Shown here piece by piece: positions 34,344 through 43,084 of a DNA stretch of 64,000 bases. How positions within the stretch are numbered: the stretch's first letter is position 1; each line of letters starts with the position of its first letter. Below the pieces are notes generated by a model. That model was given only the letters and a program-made list of their open reading frames with translations. It had not been told where the DNA came from and searched no databases. This DNA is from Oscillospiraceae bacterium (GTDB lineage: Bacteria; Bacillota; Clostridia; Oscillospirales; Ruminococcaceae), in contig SVOZ01000007.1 of the NCBI GenBank assembly GCA_015066115.1, forward strand, positions 27,780 through 91,779, read 5' to 3'. The position numbers were made by a program, and so were the translations under genes.

Positions 34344-35975
34344 CTATCTTAAATCTCTTGTTTCGATAAAGTCCATATCGGTAAATTCCTGATTTTCGCC
34401 GCACATAGCCCAGATAAACGAATAAGCCTTTGTGCCTACGCCGCTGTGAATTGACCAGCTTGGGGAGATGACTGCCTCTTCATTGTGCATAATGATGTGT
34501 CTTGTCTCGTTGGGCTCGCCCATCATATGAAATACTGCATCGTTCTCGCCCATATCAAGATAGAGATAAACCTCCATTCTTCTGTCGTGGGTGTGCGAGG
34601 GCATTGTGTTCCAGTTTGAGCCGCTCTCAAGCTGTGTAAGTCCCATAGCAAGCTGACAAGACTTAATTACTTCGGGGTGAATGTACTGATTGATAACACG
34701 CTTGTTGCAATCCTCAGCGCTTCCACAGGGAACCTTTTTAGCCTTGGTGATATCAATTTTAACAATGGGGTAAGACTTGTGTGCAGGGCAGGATGAAACA
34801 TAAAATTTAGGGGGATTTTCGGTGTCAACACACTTAAATGTTATTTCGCGGTTTCCCATTCCGATGTAAATTCCGTCACGGGCGTTAAGCTCATATTCTA
34901 CGCCGTCAACTGTGATGATACCCTTTCCGCCGATGTTGATGCATCCCATTTCGCGTCTTTCAAGGAAGTAATCCGAAGCTAGCTCCTTGCCGCCTTCGAG
35001 CCTAAGTTCCTGATAAACCGGCATAAGACCTGCAGTTATAATTCTGTCGATATGGCTGTAAACCATACGGATATTGTCCTTTGTAAAGAGGCGGCTTATA
35101 TGAAATTCCTCTCTGAGTCTGTCGGTAGTATAGTGCTTAACGTCCTTGGGGTTTGATGCATTTCTGATTTCCATTTTGGACAGATCCTCCTTAATATAAT
35201 TTCCGTACACCTTGATCTGCGACAGCGCCGCCCAAGAGAATGGGAGCTCTGCCTGCTTAAAATTAGTTAGGTGTACCGTTCTTGTTTTTATTTTTTCGGG
35301 AAAAGAGAGAAACTGTCCTTCGCCCGTTTTTTCAAAGTTTACTGTATAAATGCTTTTATCCGAAAGCTCTATATCGAGCGCTCTCCAATAGGTATCATGC
35401 GGGAAATGTGCACGTAGGAAGAACTCTATTTTAGAAATTTCAACCTCGGTGCCGAAATCTAAAAAGAACTCAAGGTCTTCCCTCGCTCCGCCTGCCCATG
35501 AGTGATAGGGATATGCGCCGTGGTTATCGTTTTTACAAACACCGTCAATAGCATTGCGTTCAAAAAAGCAAGGCGCCTCACGGGTGACTAAATTTGCATA
35601 GGCGTGCGGGAAATATTTTTTCTGACCCCTTACATCGTGGGAATTTAGCGAAATTATTCTCTCGCCGTACTTTATCTCATCATCGGGTTCGTAAACTATG
35701 AGTCTATGGCTCTCACCCGAAAAAGCCTCATTTCCATAGGCTTCCTCTCTAATCTTTCCAAACGGAATGGGAAACTCAAAAGCTCCCGTCGGCACAAATA
35801 TAATGCTCTCCTCAAGGGTTTTGTCAAGCTTTAGGGAAAGATATTCTGTGTCGCTTTTTGTGATTACGATTTTATCGCCCTCGTTATATATGCCCATATA
35901 AACGGTGTCGATCTTATGCCCCTTCTCACAAAAGAGCACTCTGCCACTCTTGTCAACAACCTTTATTTCAATCAT
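34344..35975 (-). CDS. kduI: KduI isomerase fused to an N-terminal discoidin-like domain
   Basis: 543 residues from ATG 35975 (AGGTG upstream). Residues ~268-543 are a full-length 5-keto-4-deoxyuronate isomerase: SHIDRIITAGLMP, YFLERREMGCINIGG, the zinc site PSHTHDRRMEVY, and SWSIHSGVGTKAY. Converts 5-keto-4-deoxyuronate to DKII. Residues 1-267 are extra: a beta-rich start and an F5/8 type C (galactose-binding-like) region at ~150-262 (WAGGAREDLEFFLDFG, ISKIEFFLRAHFPHDTYWRA). Usual KduI is ~278 residues. No signal peptide, so the added domain works in the cytoplasm. GH88 overlaps upstream, kduD follows. Confidence 0.9.
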   Translation of the reverse strand: MIEIKVVDKSGRVLFCEKGHKIDTVYMGIYNEGDKIVITKSDTEYLSLKLDKTLEESIIFVPTGAFEFPIPFGKIREEAYGNEAFSGESHRLIVYEPDDEIKYGERIISLNSHDVRGQKKYFPHAYANLVTREAPCFFERNAIDGVCKNDNHGAYPYHSWAGGAREDLEFFLDFGTEVEISKIEFFLRAHFPHDTYWRALDIELSDKSIYTVNFEKTGEGQFLSFPEKIKTRTVHLTNFKQAELPFSWAALSQIKVYGNYIKEDLSKMEIRNASNPKDVKHYTTDRLREEFHISRLFTKDNIRMVYSHIDRIITAGLMPVYQELRLEGGKELASDYFLERREMGCINIGGKGIITVDGVEYELNARDGIYIGMGNREITFKCVDTENPPKFYVSSCPAHKSYPIVKIDITKAKKVPCGSAEDCNKRVINQYIHPEVIKSCQLAMGLTQLESGSNWNTMPSHTHDRRMEVYLYLDMGENDAVFHMMGEPNETRHIIMHNEEAVISPSWSIHSGVGTKAYSFIWAMCGENQEFTDMDFIETRDLR

Positions 35976-35983
35976 TTTTTCAC

Positions 35984-37090
35984 CTACCAAATGAGAAAAT
36001 CGCTGTTTTTAAGCTTTAAAATAGCTTCACAAAGGAAGAAATCGGCATAAATGTGGTGAAGCTGTTTTCCGTGCCCGTAAGAGATCATGCAGTTTTGCAG
36101 AATTGACTCGTTTTCCTCTGAAAAATCAAGGTCACATTCAAGAGCGTGAAGAATTTTGAGCGCCGCGTCAAGATAGCTCTTATCCCCTGTTGCCTTGCAT
36201 ATTTCAATAATACCGCAAGCGGCGCAAACGGCGGCACTTGTGTCGATATAGTCAACATCCTTGGGCTGACAAAAGTCTGTTAAGACCTTATAATCGGATT
36301 TTGCCGCTTCTTTAATAAAGTAGTCTGCCGCCTTTATTGCGGCGTCAAGGTATCTCTTTTCGCCGGTGTGTATATGGGAAAGGGCAAAGCCGTAAACTGC
36401 CCAGGACTGACCGCGGCTCCAAGCAGAACCCACTCTGTAGCCCTGTCCTGCCAGAGTTTCTGTTACCTCATCCTTCTGCGTGTTGTGAACTGCAATGTGA
36501 ACAACGCTTCCGTCAGGACGCAGGTGGTGCTTTAAAACAGAATCGGCGTGCATAAGTGCAACATAGGTGTATCTATCGTCTTTTATCTCGCGTGATGCCC
36601 AGTAGAGAAGCGGAATGTTCATAAGACTGTCTACAATAGTGTAGTCCTTATTCGGCCAGGCCTTTATGTATTTTCCGCGGATATTTGCTCTTGCAGAAAG
36701 AAAGTTTGCGGCGTGAAGGGCGCGAACTCTTGACTTTTTATTTCCTGTTAAAGCATAATTTGCCTTTGCGGTAAGCCCCCACATAAAGCCGACATCATGG
36801 TGAAGTCCGTCATACACCTCGAATGCCCTGTCTAAAAGCTCTTCCTGTCTCTCGGCGGCAATTTTGTACTCCTCTTTGTGCGTTTCATTGTACATAAGCC
36901 ACATCATTCCGCCGAAAAAGCCGTTTGTCCACCAGGTAACATCCTCTTTGAGCATATCATTATACTTTCCGTTTTCGGCTATGAAAGGAAAAGTATCTTT
37001 AAGGTTTACTGCCGAGCGGCCAAGCTTTTTGTCAAGCTTTTCAAAGATCAAGCTGACCCAGGCCTTTTCCTGCGCAGATAACTCTATCAT
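35984..37090 (-). CDS. GH88 unsaturated glucuronyl/galacturonyl hydrolase
   Basis: 368 residues. Releases the unsaturated uronic acid from oligosaccharides produced by polysaccharide lyases. Alpha/alpha barrel; catalytic Asps fall in HHDVGFMWGL (D99) and VDSLMNIPLLYWAS (D154), as in Bacillus UGL. SRGQSWAVYGFAL is also family-typical. No signal peptide, so it acts on imported oligosaccharides. Starts the GH88-kduI-kduD operon and is divergent from the AraC regulator. No transporter or lyase lies nearby. Substrate (glucuronate or galacturonate type) is not resolved. Confidence 0.9.
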   Translation of the reverse strand: MIELSAQEKAWVSLIFEKLDKKLGRSAVNLKDTFPFIAENGKYNDMLKEDVTWWTNGFFGGMMWLMYNETHKEEYKIAAERQEELLDRAFEVYDGLHHDVGFMWGLTAKANYALTGNKKSRVRALHAANFLSARANIRGKYIKAWPNKDYTIVDSLMNIPLLYWASREIKDDRYTYVALMHADSVLKHHLRPDGSVVHIAVHNTQKDEVTETLAGQGYRVGSAWSRGQSWAVYGFALSHIHTGEKRYLDAAIKAADYFIKEAAKSDYKVLTDFCQPKDVDYIDTSAAVCAACGIIEICKATGDKSYLDAALKILHALECDLDFSEENESILQNCMISYGHGKQLHHIYADFFLCEAILKLKNSDFLIW

Positions 37091-37183
37091 ACAAATTCTG
37101 CTCCTTTGTTTTCATTATACTACTATAATACTGTAAAATCTATGGTTTTTATATAATTATATTTGCATTTTTATAAAATTTTA

Positions 37184-37213
37184 TTGCTATATTTTAGGTA
37201 TATATGGTATAAT
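37184..37213 (+). promoter_or_regulatory. Promoter of the AraC regulator
   Basis: TTGCTA (37184-37189), 18-base spacer, TATAAT (37208-37213). The divergent GH88 promoter has TATAAT but no good -35, as expected for an activated promoter. Confidence 0.65.
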
Positions 37214-37242
37214 ACAAAAAACAGCTTTAAAGGGGTAAAAAT

Positions 37243-38046
37243 ATGTTACCGGTTACTCATTGCGGATATAAAATTGACACCGTTGACCAAAACGGTGTTT
37301 CGCCGCACACCCACACCGTTACAAGCGAGATCATTCAGACCTTTGATAATCACGGAAGCCTTATGATTGACGGCAAGCTCTACAATATGAAAAAGAACGG
37401 CCTTTATTTTATCTATGGCAGAGCAATTCACTTTGTCATCCCCGAGGACATAAACCGATACAACCACTCAATTATGCTTTTAAACACCGCAGAAACTGCG
37501 CGGCTTTTTAAAAACCTCGATATGTCGGACGTGTTCGGCAGGATATTCACGCAAAACGGCGGCCTTTTCTGCGAGCTTTCGCCCGAGGCGGTAATTGAGG
37601 CTGACTCTGTCTTTTTAAATGTTAAAAACATTCTCGCCGACGATAAGCTGCAGTACGCCCGACTTGCCGCCGAGCTTGTACGCCTTTCGCAAATTGGCCT
37701 TAAATATGCCGAAACCGACAAAAAGAGCGGCGATAAGATAAGCGACATTATTTCGTACATCAGCGACAACGCTTTTAAAAAGGTCACAATTGATGACATC
37801 TGCAAAGAGCTTCACATAAGCAAATATCACCTCTGCCGAATTTTTAAAGAGAACACCGGCGTTACGATCGGCGATTTTATCAAAAATCGCCGGCTTTCTG
37901 TGGCTAAACAGCTTCTTGCCGACACCGACCTTAAAATCACCGAGATAGCACAGCGCTGCTGTTTTTCAGACAACAGTTTTTTTACCAAAACCTTTTCTCT
38001 GGAATTTGGAGTGACCCCAACCGAATATCGAGCAAAGTACCGATAA
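37243..38046 (+). CDS. AraC-family transcriptional regulator of the uronate operon
   Basis: 267 residues. N-terminal cupin-like sensor (residues ~1-150) and C-terminal double helix-turn-helix (ISDIISYISDNAFKKVTIDD, ISKYHLCRIFKENTGVTIGD, ITEIAQRCCFSDNSFFTKTF). RBS AAGGGG. Divergent from GH88-kduI-kduD with a 152-base shared region, so it most likely activates that operon in response to unsaturated uronate or KDG. The effector is inferred. Confidence 0.88.
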   Translation: MLPVTHCGYKIDTVDQNGVSPHTHTVTSEIIQTFDNHGSLMIDGKLYNMKKNGLYFIYGRAIHFVIPEDINRYNHSIMLLNTAETARLFKNLDMSDVFGRIFTQNGGLFCELSPEAVIEADSVFLNVKNILADDKLQYARLAAELVRLSQIGLKYAETDKKSGDKISDIISYISDNAFKKVTIDDICKELHISKYHLCRIFKENTGVTIGDFIKNRRLSVAKQLLADTDLKITEIAQRCCFSDNSFFTKTFSLEFGVTPTEYRAKYR

Positions 38047-38071
38047 AAAAGCACCCTTCAGGGTGCTTTTT
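38046..38071. terminator. Bidirectional terminator between araC-type gene and ygjV
   Basis: AAAAAGCACCC and GGGTGCTTTTT pair around TTCA with T/A tracts on both strands. Confidence 0.92.
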
Positions 38072-38610
38072 CACTTGTTTTTCCGTATACTCGGCAGAAT
38101 GTCATAGCGAAAAATAGCAACAAGCACTGAAAGTAAATTTGCGCTATCATTTAATATGCTTGTAACCGATCCAACGTATATTCCGTAGCATATCCAGCAG
38201 GTGATTGTAACGCACAGCATAAGGCGCATTTTCTTTACATTTGTTGTGCCGTAAGCAATCGTAGATAAAACCTTTGCAAAGATTACAAGCAGGCTTATAT
38301 ATCCGTCCCAACTTAAAAATCCGATTCCTGCAAGCAAAATTGCAAAGCCTATCCTTGAAATTTTAAGCATTTTTTGGTTATCCTTTTTACCGAGATAGGC
38401 AAAAAGAAGGTTTCTTAGCACTCCCACAATATTTAAAAGTCCGCCTGTAATTCCGCCAAGCAGAATGTACTGCACCCCAAAAATGCCTTCCTCTGCCATT
38501 TTAAAGGCCAAAACCTGAATGTGCTTGTTGCACTGAAGCGCCAAAATTCCCGCAATTATTCCTATAAGTCCAAGTGCATTTATTAAAATTTCAAACCAAA
38601 CTTTATCCAT
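38071..38610 (-). CDS. YgjV family inner-membrane protein
   Basis: 179 residues with about six helices. GLIGIIAGILALQCNKHIQV, LGGITGGLLNIVGVLRNLLF and the following helices match YgjV-type bacterial membrane proteins of unknown function. RBS AAGGTGGAGAA before ATG. Its 3' end overlaps the bidirectional terminator of the AraC-type gene, and it diverges from the DeoR regulator across a 137-base region. No substrate is proposed. Confidence 0.8.
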   Translation of the reverse strand: MDKVWFEILINALGLIGIIAGILALQCNKHIQVLAFKMAEEGIFGVQYILLGGITGGLLNIVGVLRNLLFAYLGKKDNQKMLKISRIGFAILLAGIGFLSWDGYISLLVIFAKVLSTIAYGTTNVKKMRLMLCVTITCWICYGIYVGSVTSILNDSANLLSVLVAIFRYDILPSIRKNK

Positions 38611-38634
38611 TTCTCCACCTTATTTTAATGTCGA

Positions 38635-38663
38635 TTGACAGAAAATTTTTTGTTTGTTATAAT
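38635..38663 (+). promoter_or_regulatory. Strong sigma-A promoter of the second DeoR gene
   Basis: Consensus TTGACA (38635-38640), 17-base spacer, TATAAT (38658-38663). Downstream, a direct repeat ACATTTA (about 38718 and 38730) precedes the RBS and could be an autoregulatory site. Confidence 0.85.
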
Positions 38664-38747
38664 TATAATCACATAAATAATCAGAACACAATAGTTGTGC
38701 TATATATAGAAAATCGAACATTTAAACAAACATTTAGGAGAGAGAAC

Positions 38748-39446
38748 ATGAACCTAAATCAAAGACAAGAGGATATATTAAAGCTGCTTGAAGAAAAGGG
38801 GCAGGTGCGCGTCGCAGACCTTTCTAAAGGTTTATATGCAAGCGAAATGACTATTCGGCGCGACCTTAAGTTTTTAGAAAGCGAAGGTCTTGTTGCGCGA
38901 TGTCACGGCGGCGCCCTACCAATTGGCAATCACCTGTTTTTTCCAATCAAATACCGTATGCTTGCAAATGAAAAGCAAAAGAAGGCGCTTGCACTTTCTG
39001 CTAAGAAATATCTGCGCGATGATATTACCATATTTTTTAACAGCTCCTCCACCTGCGCTTTTCTTTTACCCTATTTAAAGGAATACAAAAACATAAAGGT
39101 GATTACAAATTCCTTGTACCTTGTTTCACTTCTCGCCCCTTTTCACATTCCCTGCACATTAACTGGTGGAGAATATAATGAGGCCGAGAAATGCCTATGC
39201 GGCGGCATTGCCGAGGCTTTTTTAAGGGACGTACATCCCGACATTTCCTTTCTTTCCTGTGAAGGCATTTCGGATGATCTTGAAATTACCGAAAGTCAAT
39301 CTCAAATGGCGCAAATTGCAAAAATCGCTTGTAAAAACTCAAAGCTTACCATTTTTCTAATGGACAGCTCCAAAATGGGTAGTCAGTACACCCATAGCAT
39401 CTGCCGCGTTAGCGAAAACAAAAACGTAGTGGTAATAACAAAATAA
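38748..39446 (+). CDS. DeoR-family transcriptional regulator (orphan)
   Basis: 232 residues from ATG 38748 (TTAGGAGAG upstream). DeoR winged helix (QRQEDILKLLEEKGQVRVAD, SEMTIRRDLKFLESEGLVAR) and the sugar-phosphate sensor domain, including a Ser-rich FFNSSSTCAFLLPYL in place of the usual DAGTT-type loop, so phosphate binding may be altered. Unlike the 22035 gene it has no sugar-metabolic neighbour, so its regulon lies elsewhere. Ends at a terminator. Confidence 0.85.
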   Translation: MNLNQRQEDILKLLEEKGQVRVADLSKGLYASEMTIRRDLKFLESEGLVARCHGGALPIGNHLFFPIKYRMLANEKQKKALALSAKKYLRDDITIFFNSSSTCAFLLPYLKEYKNIKVITNSLYLVSLLAPFHIPCTLTGGEYNEAEKCLCGGIAEAFLRDVHPDISFLSCEGISDDLEITESQSQMAQIAKIACKNSKLTIFLMDSSKMGSQYTHSICRVSENKNVVVITK

Positions 39447-39450
39447 AAAA

Positions 39451-39475
39451 CCGCATCGAAAGATGCGGCTTTTTA
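39451..39475 (+). terminator. Terminator of the second DeoR gene
   Basis: CCGCATC and GATGCGG pair around GAAA, followed by CTTTTTAG; the minus strand carries AAAA, so it may also serve the lipoprotein gene. Confidence 0.85.
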
Positions 39476-39480
39476 GTGTT

Positions 39481-40289
39481 TTATTTTATACGCGTATAGG
39501 TAACTACCATGTCATCCTCTATTGTTGTAAGGCTATCTTCTCCGTTAAAACGGTACTCAGCCTCTTCGAACTCGGTTTCGCCCTGAGCCTTAATAAAGAG
39601 CTTGTCTCCCTCAAATTTATAAGAGCTGACTACATTTACCTTCAAATCCATCATTTGTATGTAGGTATCAATATATTCGTCGAGTGTCATTCCGATCTGT
39701 GCTTCAAACTGTTCCTTTGTAATTTGGTTTGCCGCGAATTCTTTCTCGAAAGACTGATTTAAAGCTCTTTTTAAAAGTGCATTATATGCTTCTTGGTCTA
39801 CACTTTCAATTAGAGTTCCGCTTGTAGTAAATTCCATTGTACATTTAATATTAACAGGTCCTGTAATCTCAATGCCAGAATCCTTCAATGCAGGAGAAAA
39901 ATCTGCAACAGCTTGCCATCTGCCTATTACAAGCTCCTTGGCAGTTTTCGGCTTCGGAGCACTTGAGGTAGAGGCCGCTGATGAGGTGGGCTTTGGTGAA
40001 ACCGCAGGCTTTGAAGTTGCGGCGGGTTTGGATGTGGTTTGGGGCTTTGACGAAACCGAAGGCTTAGACGAAGACTCAGGATTTAAGGAGCCCTCACTGC
40101 TTACAGTTTCCGTTTTTGAGCTTGCATCAGATTCTGTCTTGGCTGTTTCAGAAGATGCTTCTGAAATGGTGCCGACAGATGATGAGCCCGGCTTGTCTGT
40201 GTTACCCTGCAAGAGCTGAAGGCAATCATAGAAAATGCGATCAGCACCAGAGCCAACAACAAATTTCGTGCAATTTTGACATTTTTCAT
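39481..40289 (-). pseudogene. Lipoprotein with Ser/Pro-rich linker, frameshifted after the lipobox
   Basis: A perfect promoter and RBS (GGAGGG) lead into ATG 40289, a signal peptide (NLLLALVLIAFSMIAFSSC) and a lipobox Cys. The frame must then shift: one added base near 40205-40212 reads CQGNTDKPGSSS and continues in the 243-residue frame. That frame has a Ser/Thr/Lys-Pro linker (residues ~10-90, repeated SKP) and a C-terminal beta-rich domain with GRW and YRFNGEDSLTTI, lipocalin-like. As written the gene is broken by a single-base deletion. The intact protein would be surface-anchored. True mutation and sequencing error are both possible. Confidence 0.8.
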
Positions 40290-40327
40290 TTGTAATACCC
40301 TCCGTTTAAAGAATACGTGCTACTTAA

Positions 40328-40356
40328 ATTATATCAACTTCGGCAAATACTGTCAA
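40328..40356 (-). promoter_or_regulatory. Perfect sigma-A promoter of the lipoprotein gene
   Basis: Minus-strand TTGACA (40356-40351), 17-base spacer, TATAAT (40333-40328), 38 bases upstream of the ATG. Confidence 0.85.
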
Positions 40357-40466
40357 CGATCATTCGTATTAACATCATAGCTTTCGCTTCTTCTCACGCC
40401 GTGAGCGCTCGGCGGCTCTGCCCACACCGGCTTACGCTGCTCGGGTTAAAATCCAACATACTAAAC

Positions 40467-40503
40467 AAAAAAACTGCCCACGCAAAAGCGTGAGCAGTTT
40501 TTT
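40467..40503. terminator. Orphan terminator-like hairpin
   Basis: AAAAAACTGC-CACGC pairs with GCGTG-GCAGTTTTTT with one C/A mismatch. No gene ends here on either strand, so it may belong to the repeat-rich stretch 40357-40947, which holds no coding sequence I can support. Confidence 0.55.
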
Positions 40504-40584
40504 GAAAAGATAGTATAAAATGGCTGTTTGCTATATATAAGATCGAACTCTCGAAAACAAAAATTGTCCGCGTAGCGGACTCCT

Positions 40585-40676
40585 TGCACTTTTTCACTAT
40601 TCACTATTACTTATTACTTGCCAAAATCTACTTCTCAGAGAATAGTGAAAAGTGAAGAGTGAAAAGTGAAAAAGTA
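40585..40676. repeat. Inverted-repeat element built of degenerate TTCAC/TTATTAC units
   Basis: Left arm CACTTTTTCACTATTCACTA... (40588-40620) and right arm (40638-40676, units GTGAA/GTGAAAA) are complementary in composition and roughly palindromic. A small palindrome GTCCGCGTAGCGGAC (40566-40580) flanks the left side and a terminator hairpin (AAAATCGACAGG/CCTGTCGATTTT, 40676-40711) the right. Related elements occur near 43338 and 63430, with a half copy near 32170. Confidence 0.6.
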
Positions 40677-40947
40677 AAATCGACAGGCTTCTGTCGAAAC
40701 CTGTCGATTTTGGAAGGGTAGCACAAATCCGAACCCCTTTGAATTTTTGACCTATGTGTTCGAACCTCTACGTGTTTTAGGAAGGGTGTTTTAATTTATA
40801 ATAGTACATTTGTATATGTTTGATATATTTGAATTTATCTGTATGCCAATTTAGAGGACATTTATTAAAGCATATATAAGATATACTGTGAATAATCAAA
40901 AACCTGAAGTCAATATACTAAAACCTATTTTCGAACCTTTGGTTATA

Positions 40948-42936
40948 TTAATGTTGTGCTTTTTCTTTTATAACACCTTGTTCGAACGCTTGGCCTAAAA
41001 GGGTAAGGTCATCAATTTTTCTTTGAAGTTCTTTACCCTTATCTGTGTCCTTGACTAAAATTTTATGGTCGGCGTGTTCAAAAACCACGGTGTCGGATAT
41101 AATATCTATATTGTTTCTGATGGCGTTAAGCCGACCTTTAAACGGCTCGTGAGCCGAAACGCGTATACCCTCGGCGTTATATATAAGTGTATAACCGCCT
41201 ATACCGGTGGTTGACTGATATGCTTGACAGAAACCGCCGTCGATTACTATTAATTTACCGTTTGCTTTAATAGGCGCCTCGCCTCTTTTGGATTTTATCG
41301 GAATATGTCCGTTTATTATGTGAGAGCCGTCTTTGCCCAAAGAGAATTCAGCCAAAATTTTATCAGCTATTTTTTCATCGTTCCAAGAGTTATAGTAGGC
41401 GTTTTTAGGCTCAATCCAGGCGGTTTCATCATCTATAAACAATCGCTCAAAGGTTGTGATTTTTTCTCTTGCACAAAGAGGTGAGTTTTTTCCGCACCAT
41501 AAAAACCATAAAAAATCTTTGCCTTGTTGGCGTTCAACTGTCCCGTCTTTAGCAAAGTAGCCTTGTCTTGCCATACGGTCGCAATAGTCCATAAAATCTC
41601 TGCCGTAAAGTCCGTTAGCACAGTTAAATTTAATAAATTCTCCATTTTCATTTAGCGGTATACAACCGTGGAAAAGCAGATTGTTATTGAAAATGGTATA
41701 CATTTCGCCTTTTTCAAAAAGGAATGAGACGTGTTTTTGCAGTTTTTCCGAACGCATAAAAGCATTTTTCAGGTAATTCATTACACGTGTTTCAGCATCA
41801 TTAAGTGCATACGGATTATTCCAATCTACTGTAGGCAAGTCGGTATTGTTAAGAGTATATTCTTTTCCGTCTATTGTTACTGTGCCTTTTTTGGGGTCGA
41901 TTTTATCGAGCAACAAGCGGTTATCCATTTGAAACTCGGTGTTGCGTAGTATAGTTTGACCTTCAAGCTTGAATAGAATAATACTAATAGCTTTATGCAT
42001 ACAGGCAATAAGTTTATCGTCATCTTGCTTTAAAAAATCCCCGTCAGTGTTACCTTTAGGCATATAATGTGAAACATCGGAATCAGAATATTGCTCGTTT
42101 GCAAATAGTGAAAGCGGACGCAAAGATATGCCGTAGCCTATTTCTAGAACATCAAGATTTTTGTATGTAATAGAATTGTTTAATACTGCGGCAATGCACG
42201 TTCTGGAACCTGCGGCAGCACCCATCCAAAGTACATCGTGGTTTCCCCATTGTATATCTAGCGAAGACTCTTTCATAAGCTCGTCAACAATAATATCGGC
42301 TCGGGCTCCTCGGTCAAAAACGTCGCCCACTATGTGTAGGTGGTCAATAACGAGCGACTTAATAGCAGAACATATAGCAATTATCAATTGTTCGGCAGAG
42401 CCAATACTGATAACGGTATCAACAATACTGTCGTAGTATTGTACCTTGTTTATCTCCTCGTTGCCGTTGTTTAAAAGCTCGTCTATAATATAATCGCATC
42501 CCTCAGAAACACGCTTTAAGCATTTTCTTACTTTAGAACGGGTGTATTTACTGCTGACGGTACGGCAAATAAGTATTAATCTTTGCAATGTTATAGAGTA
42601 CCAGTCGTTTGTGTTTTCGGTAAGTTCTTTGATTTCTTCCAACTTTTCTTCAGGGTAGTAGATAAGTGTTGCAAGCTCTGCACGCTCTTTTGCTGTTACG
42701 GATTTTGAAAACAGCATGTCAACTTTACGGCGTATAACACCTGAAGCGTTGCGTCTTATGTGTAGGTATGCTTCATGCTCACCATGAAGGTCGCTCATAA
42801 AGTGCTCAGTGCCTTTGGGCAAATTCAAAATGGCATTCAGGTTAATGATTTCATTTAAAACGGCACGGCGGTTTGGGTAGGATTTCGAAAGCTCGGAAAG
42901 GAATTTCAGGTTCTCATTAGATAAAATGTCAGGCAT
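40948..42936 (-). CDS. fbp: Fructose-1,6-bisphosphatase class 3
   Basis: 662 residues, the normal size of Firmicutes class III FBPases that perform the gluconeogenic dephosphorylation. Metallophosphatase motifs: SDLHGEHEAY (residues ~48-57), IVGDVFDRGARAD (~200-212), WGNHDVLWMGA (~230-240). N-terminus LSNENLKFLSELSKSYPNRR is typical. RBS GAAAGGAG, with a TATAAT-containing AT-rich promoter upstream. The gene looks more AT-rich than its neighbours, possibly reflecting transfer. Monocistronic. Together with pfp it could oppose or balance hexose-phosphate flux. Confidence 0.94.
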   Translation of the reverse strand: MPDILSNENLKFLSELSKSYPNRRAVLNEIINLNAILNLPKGTEHFMSDLHGEHEAYLHIRRNASGVIRRKVDMLFSKSVTAKERAELATLIYYPEEKLEEIKELTENTNDWYSITLQRLILICRTVSSKYTRSKVRKCLKRVSEGCDYIIDELLNNGNEEINKVQYYDSIVDTVISIGSAEQLIIAICSAIKSLVIDHLHIVGDVFDRGARADIIVDELMKESSLDIQWGNHDVLWMGAAAGSRTCIAAVLNNSITYKNLDVLEIGYGISLRPLSLFANEQYSDSDVSHYMPKGNTDGDFLKQDDDKLIACMHKAISIILFKLEGQTILRNTEFQMDNRLLLDKIDPKKGTVTIDGKEYTLNNTDLPTVDWNNPYALNDAETRVMNYLKNAFMRSEKLQKHVSFLFEKGEMYTIFNNNLLFHGCIPLNENGEFIKFNCANGLYGRDFMDYCDRMARQGYFAKDGTVERQQGKDFLWFLWCGKNSPLCAREKITTFERLFIDDETAWIEPKNAYYNSWNDEKIADKILAEFSLGKDGSHIINGHIPIKSKRGEAPIKANGKLIVIDGGFCQAYQSTTGIGGYTLIYNAEGIRVSAHEPFKGRLNAIRNNIDIISDTVVFEHADHKILVKDTDKGKELQRKIDDLTLLGQAFEQGVIKEKAQH

Positions 42937-43084
42937 AGCAGGCTCCTTTCAGGTGTTAAAATCGGAAACAAGAACTCGTATTATATATGTATATTATAAT
43001 ATTAATAAGACGATCACACAAGAAACATGTATAACTTTTGAAAAAATGTAAATCAAAGAGACTATGTCAACAAACTTAATTAAA

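Noticed and set aside
40394..40597. 67-residue minus-strand open frame
   Set aside because: Lies in the repeat/terminator stretch, covers the hairpin at 40467-40503 and has no RBS or family.
40715..40790. tRNA-like or attachment-like fragment (GTTCGAACC-type text)
   Set aside because: It has a T-loop-like string, but no acceptor or anticodon stem could be drawn, so it is not reported as a tRNA.
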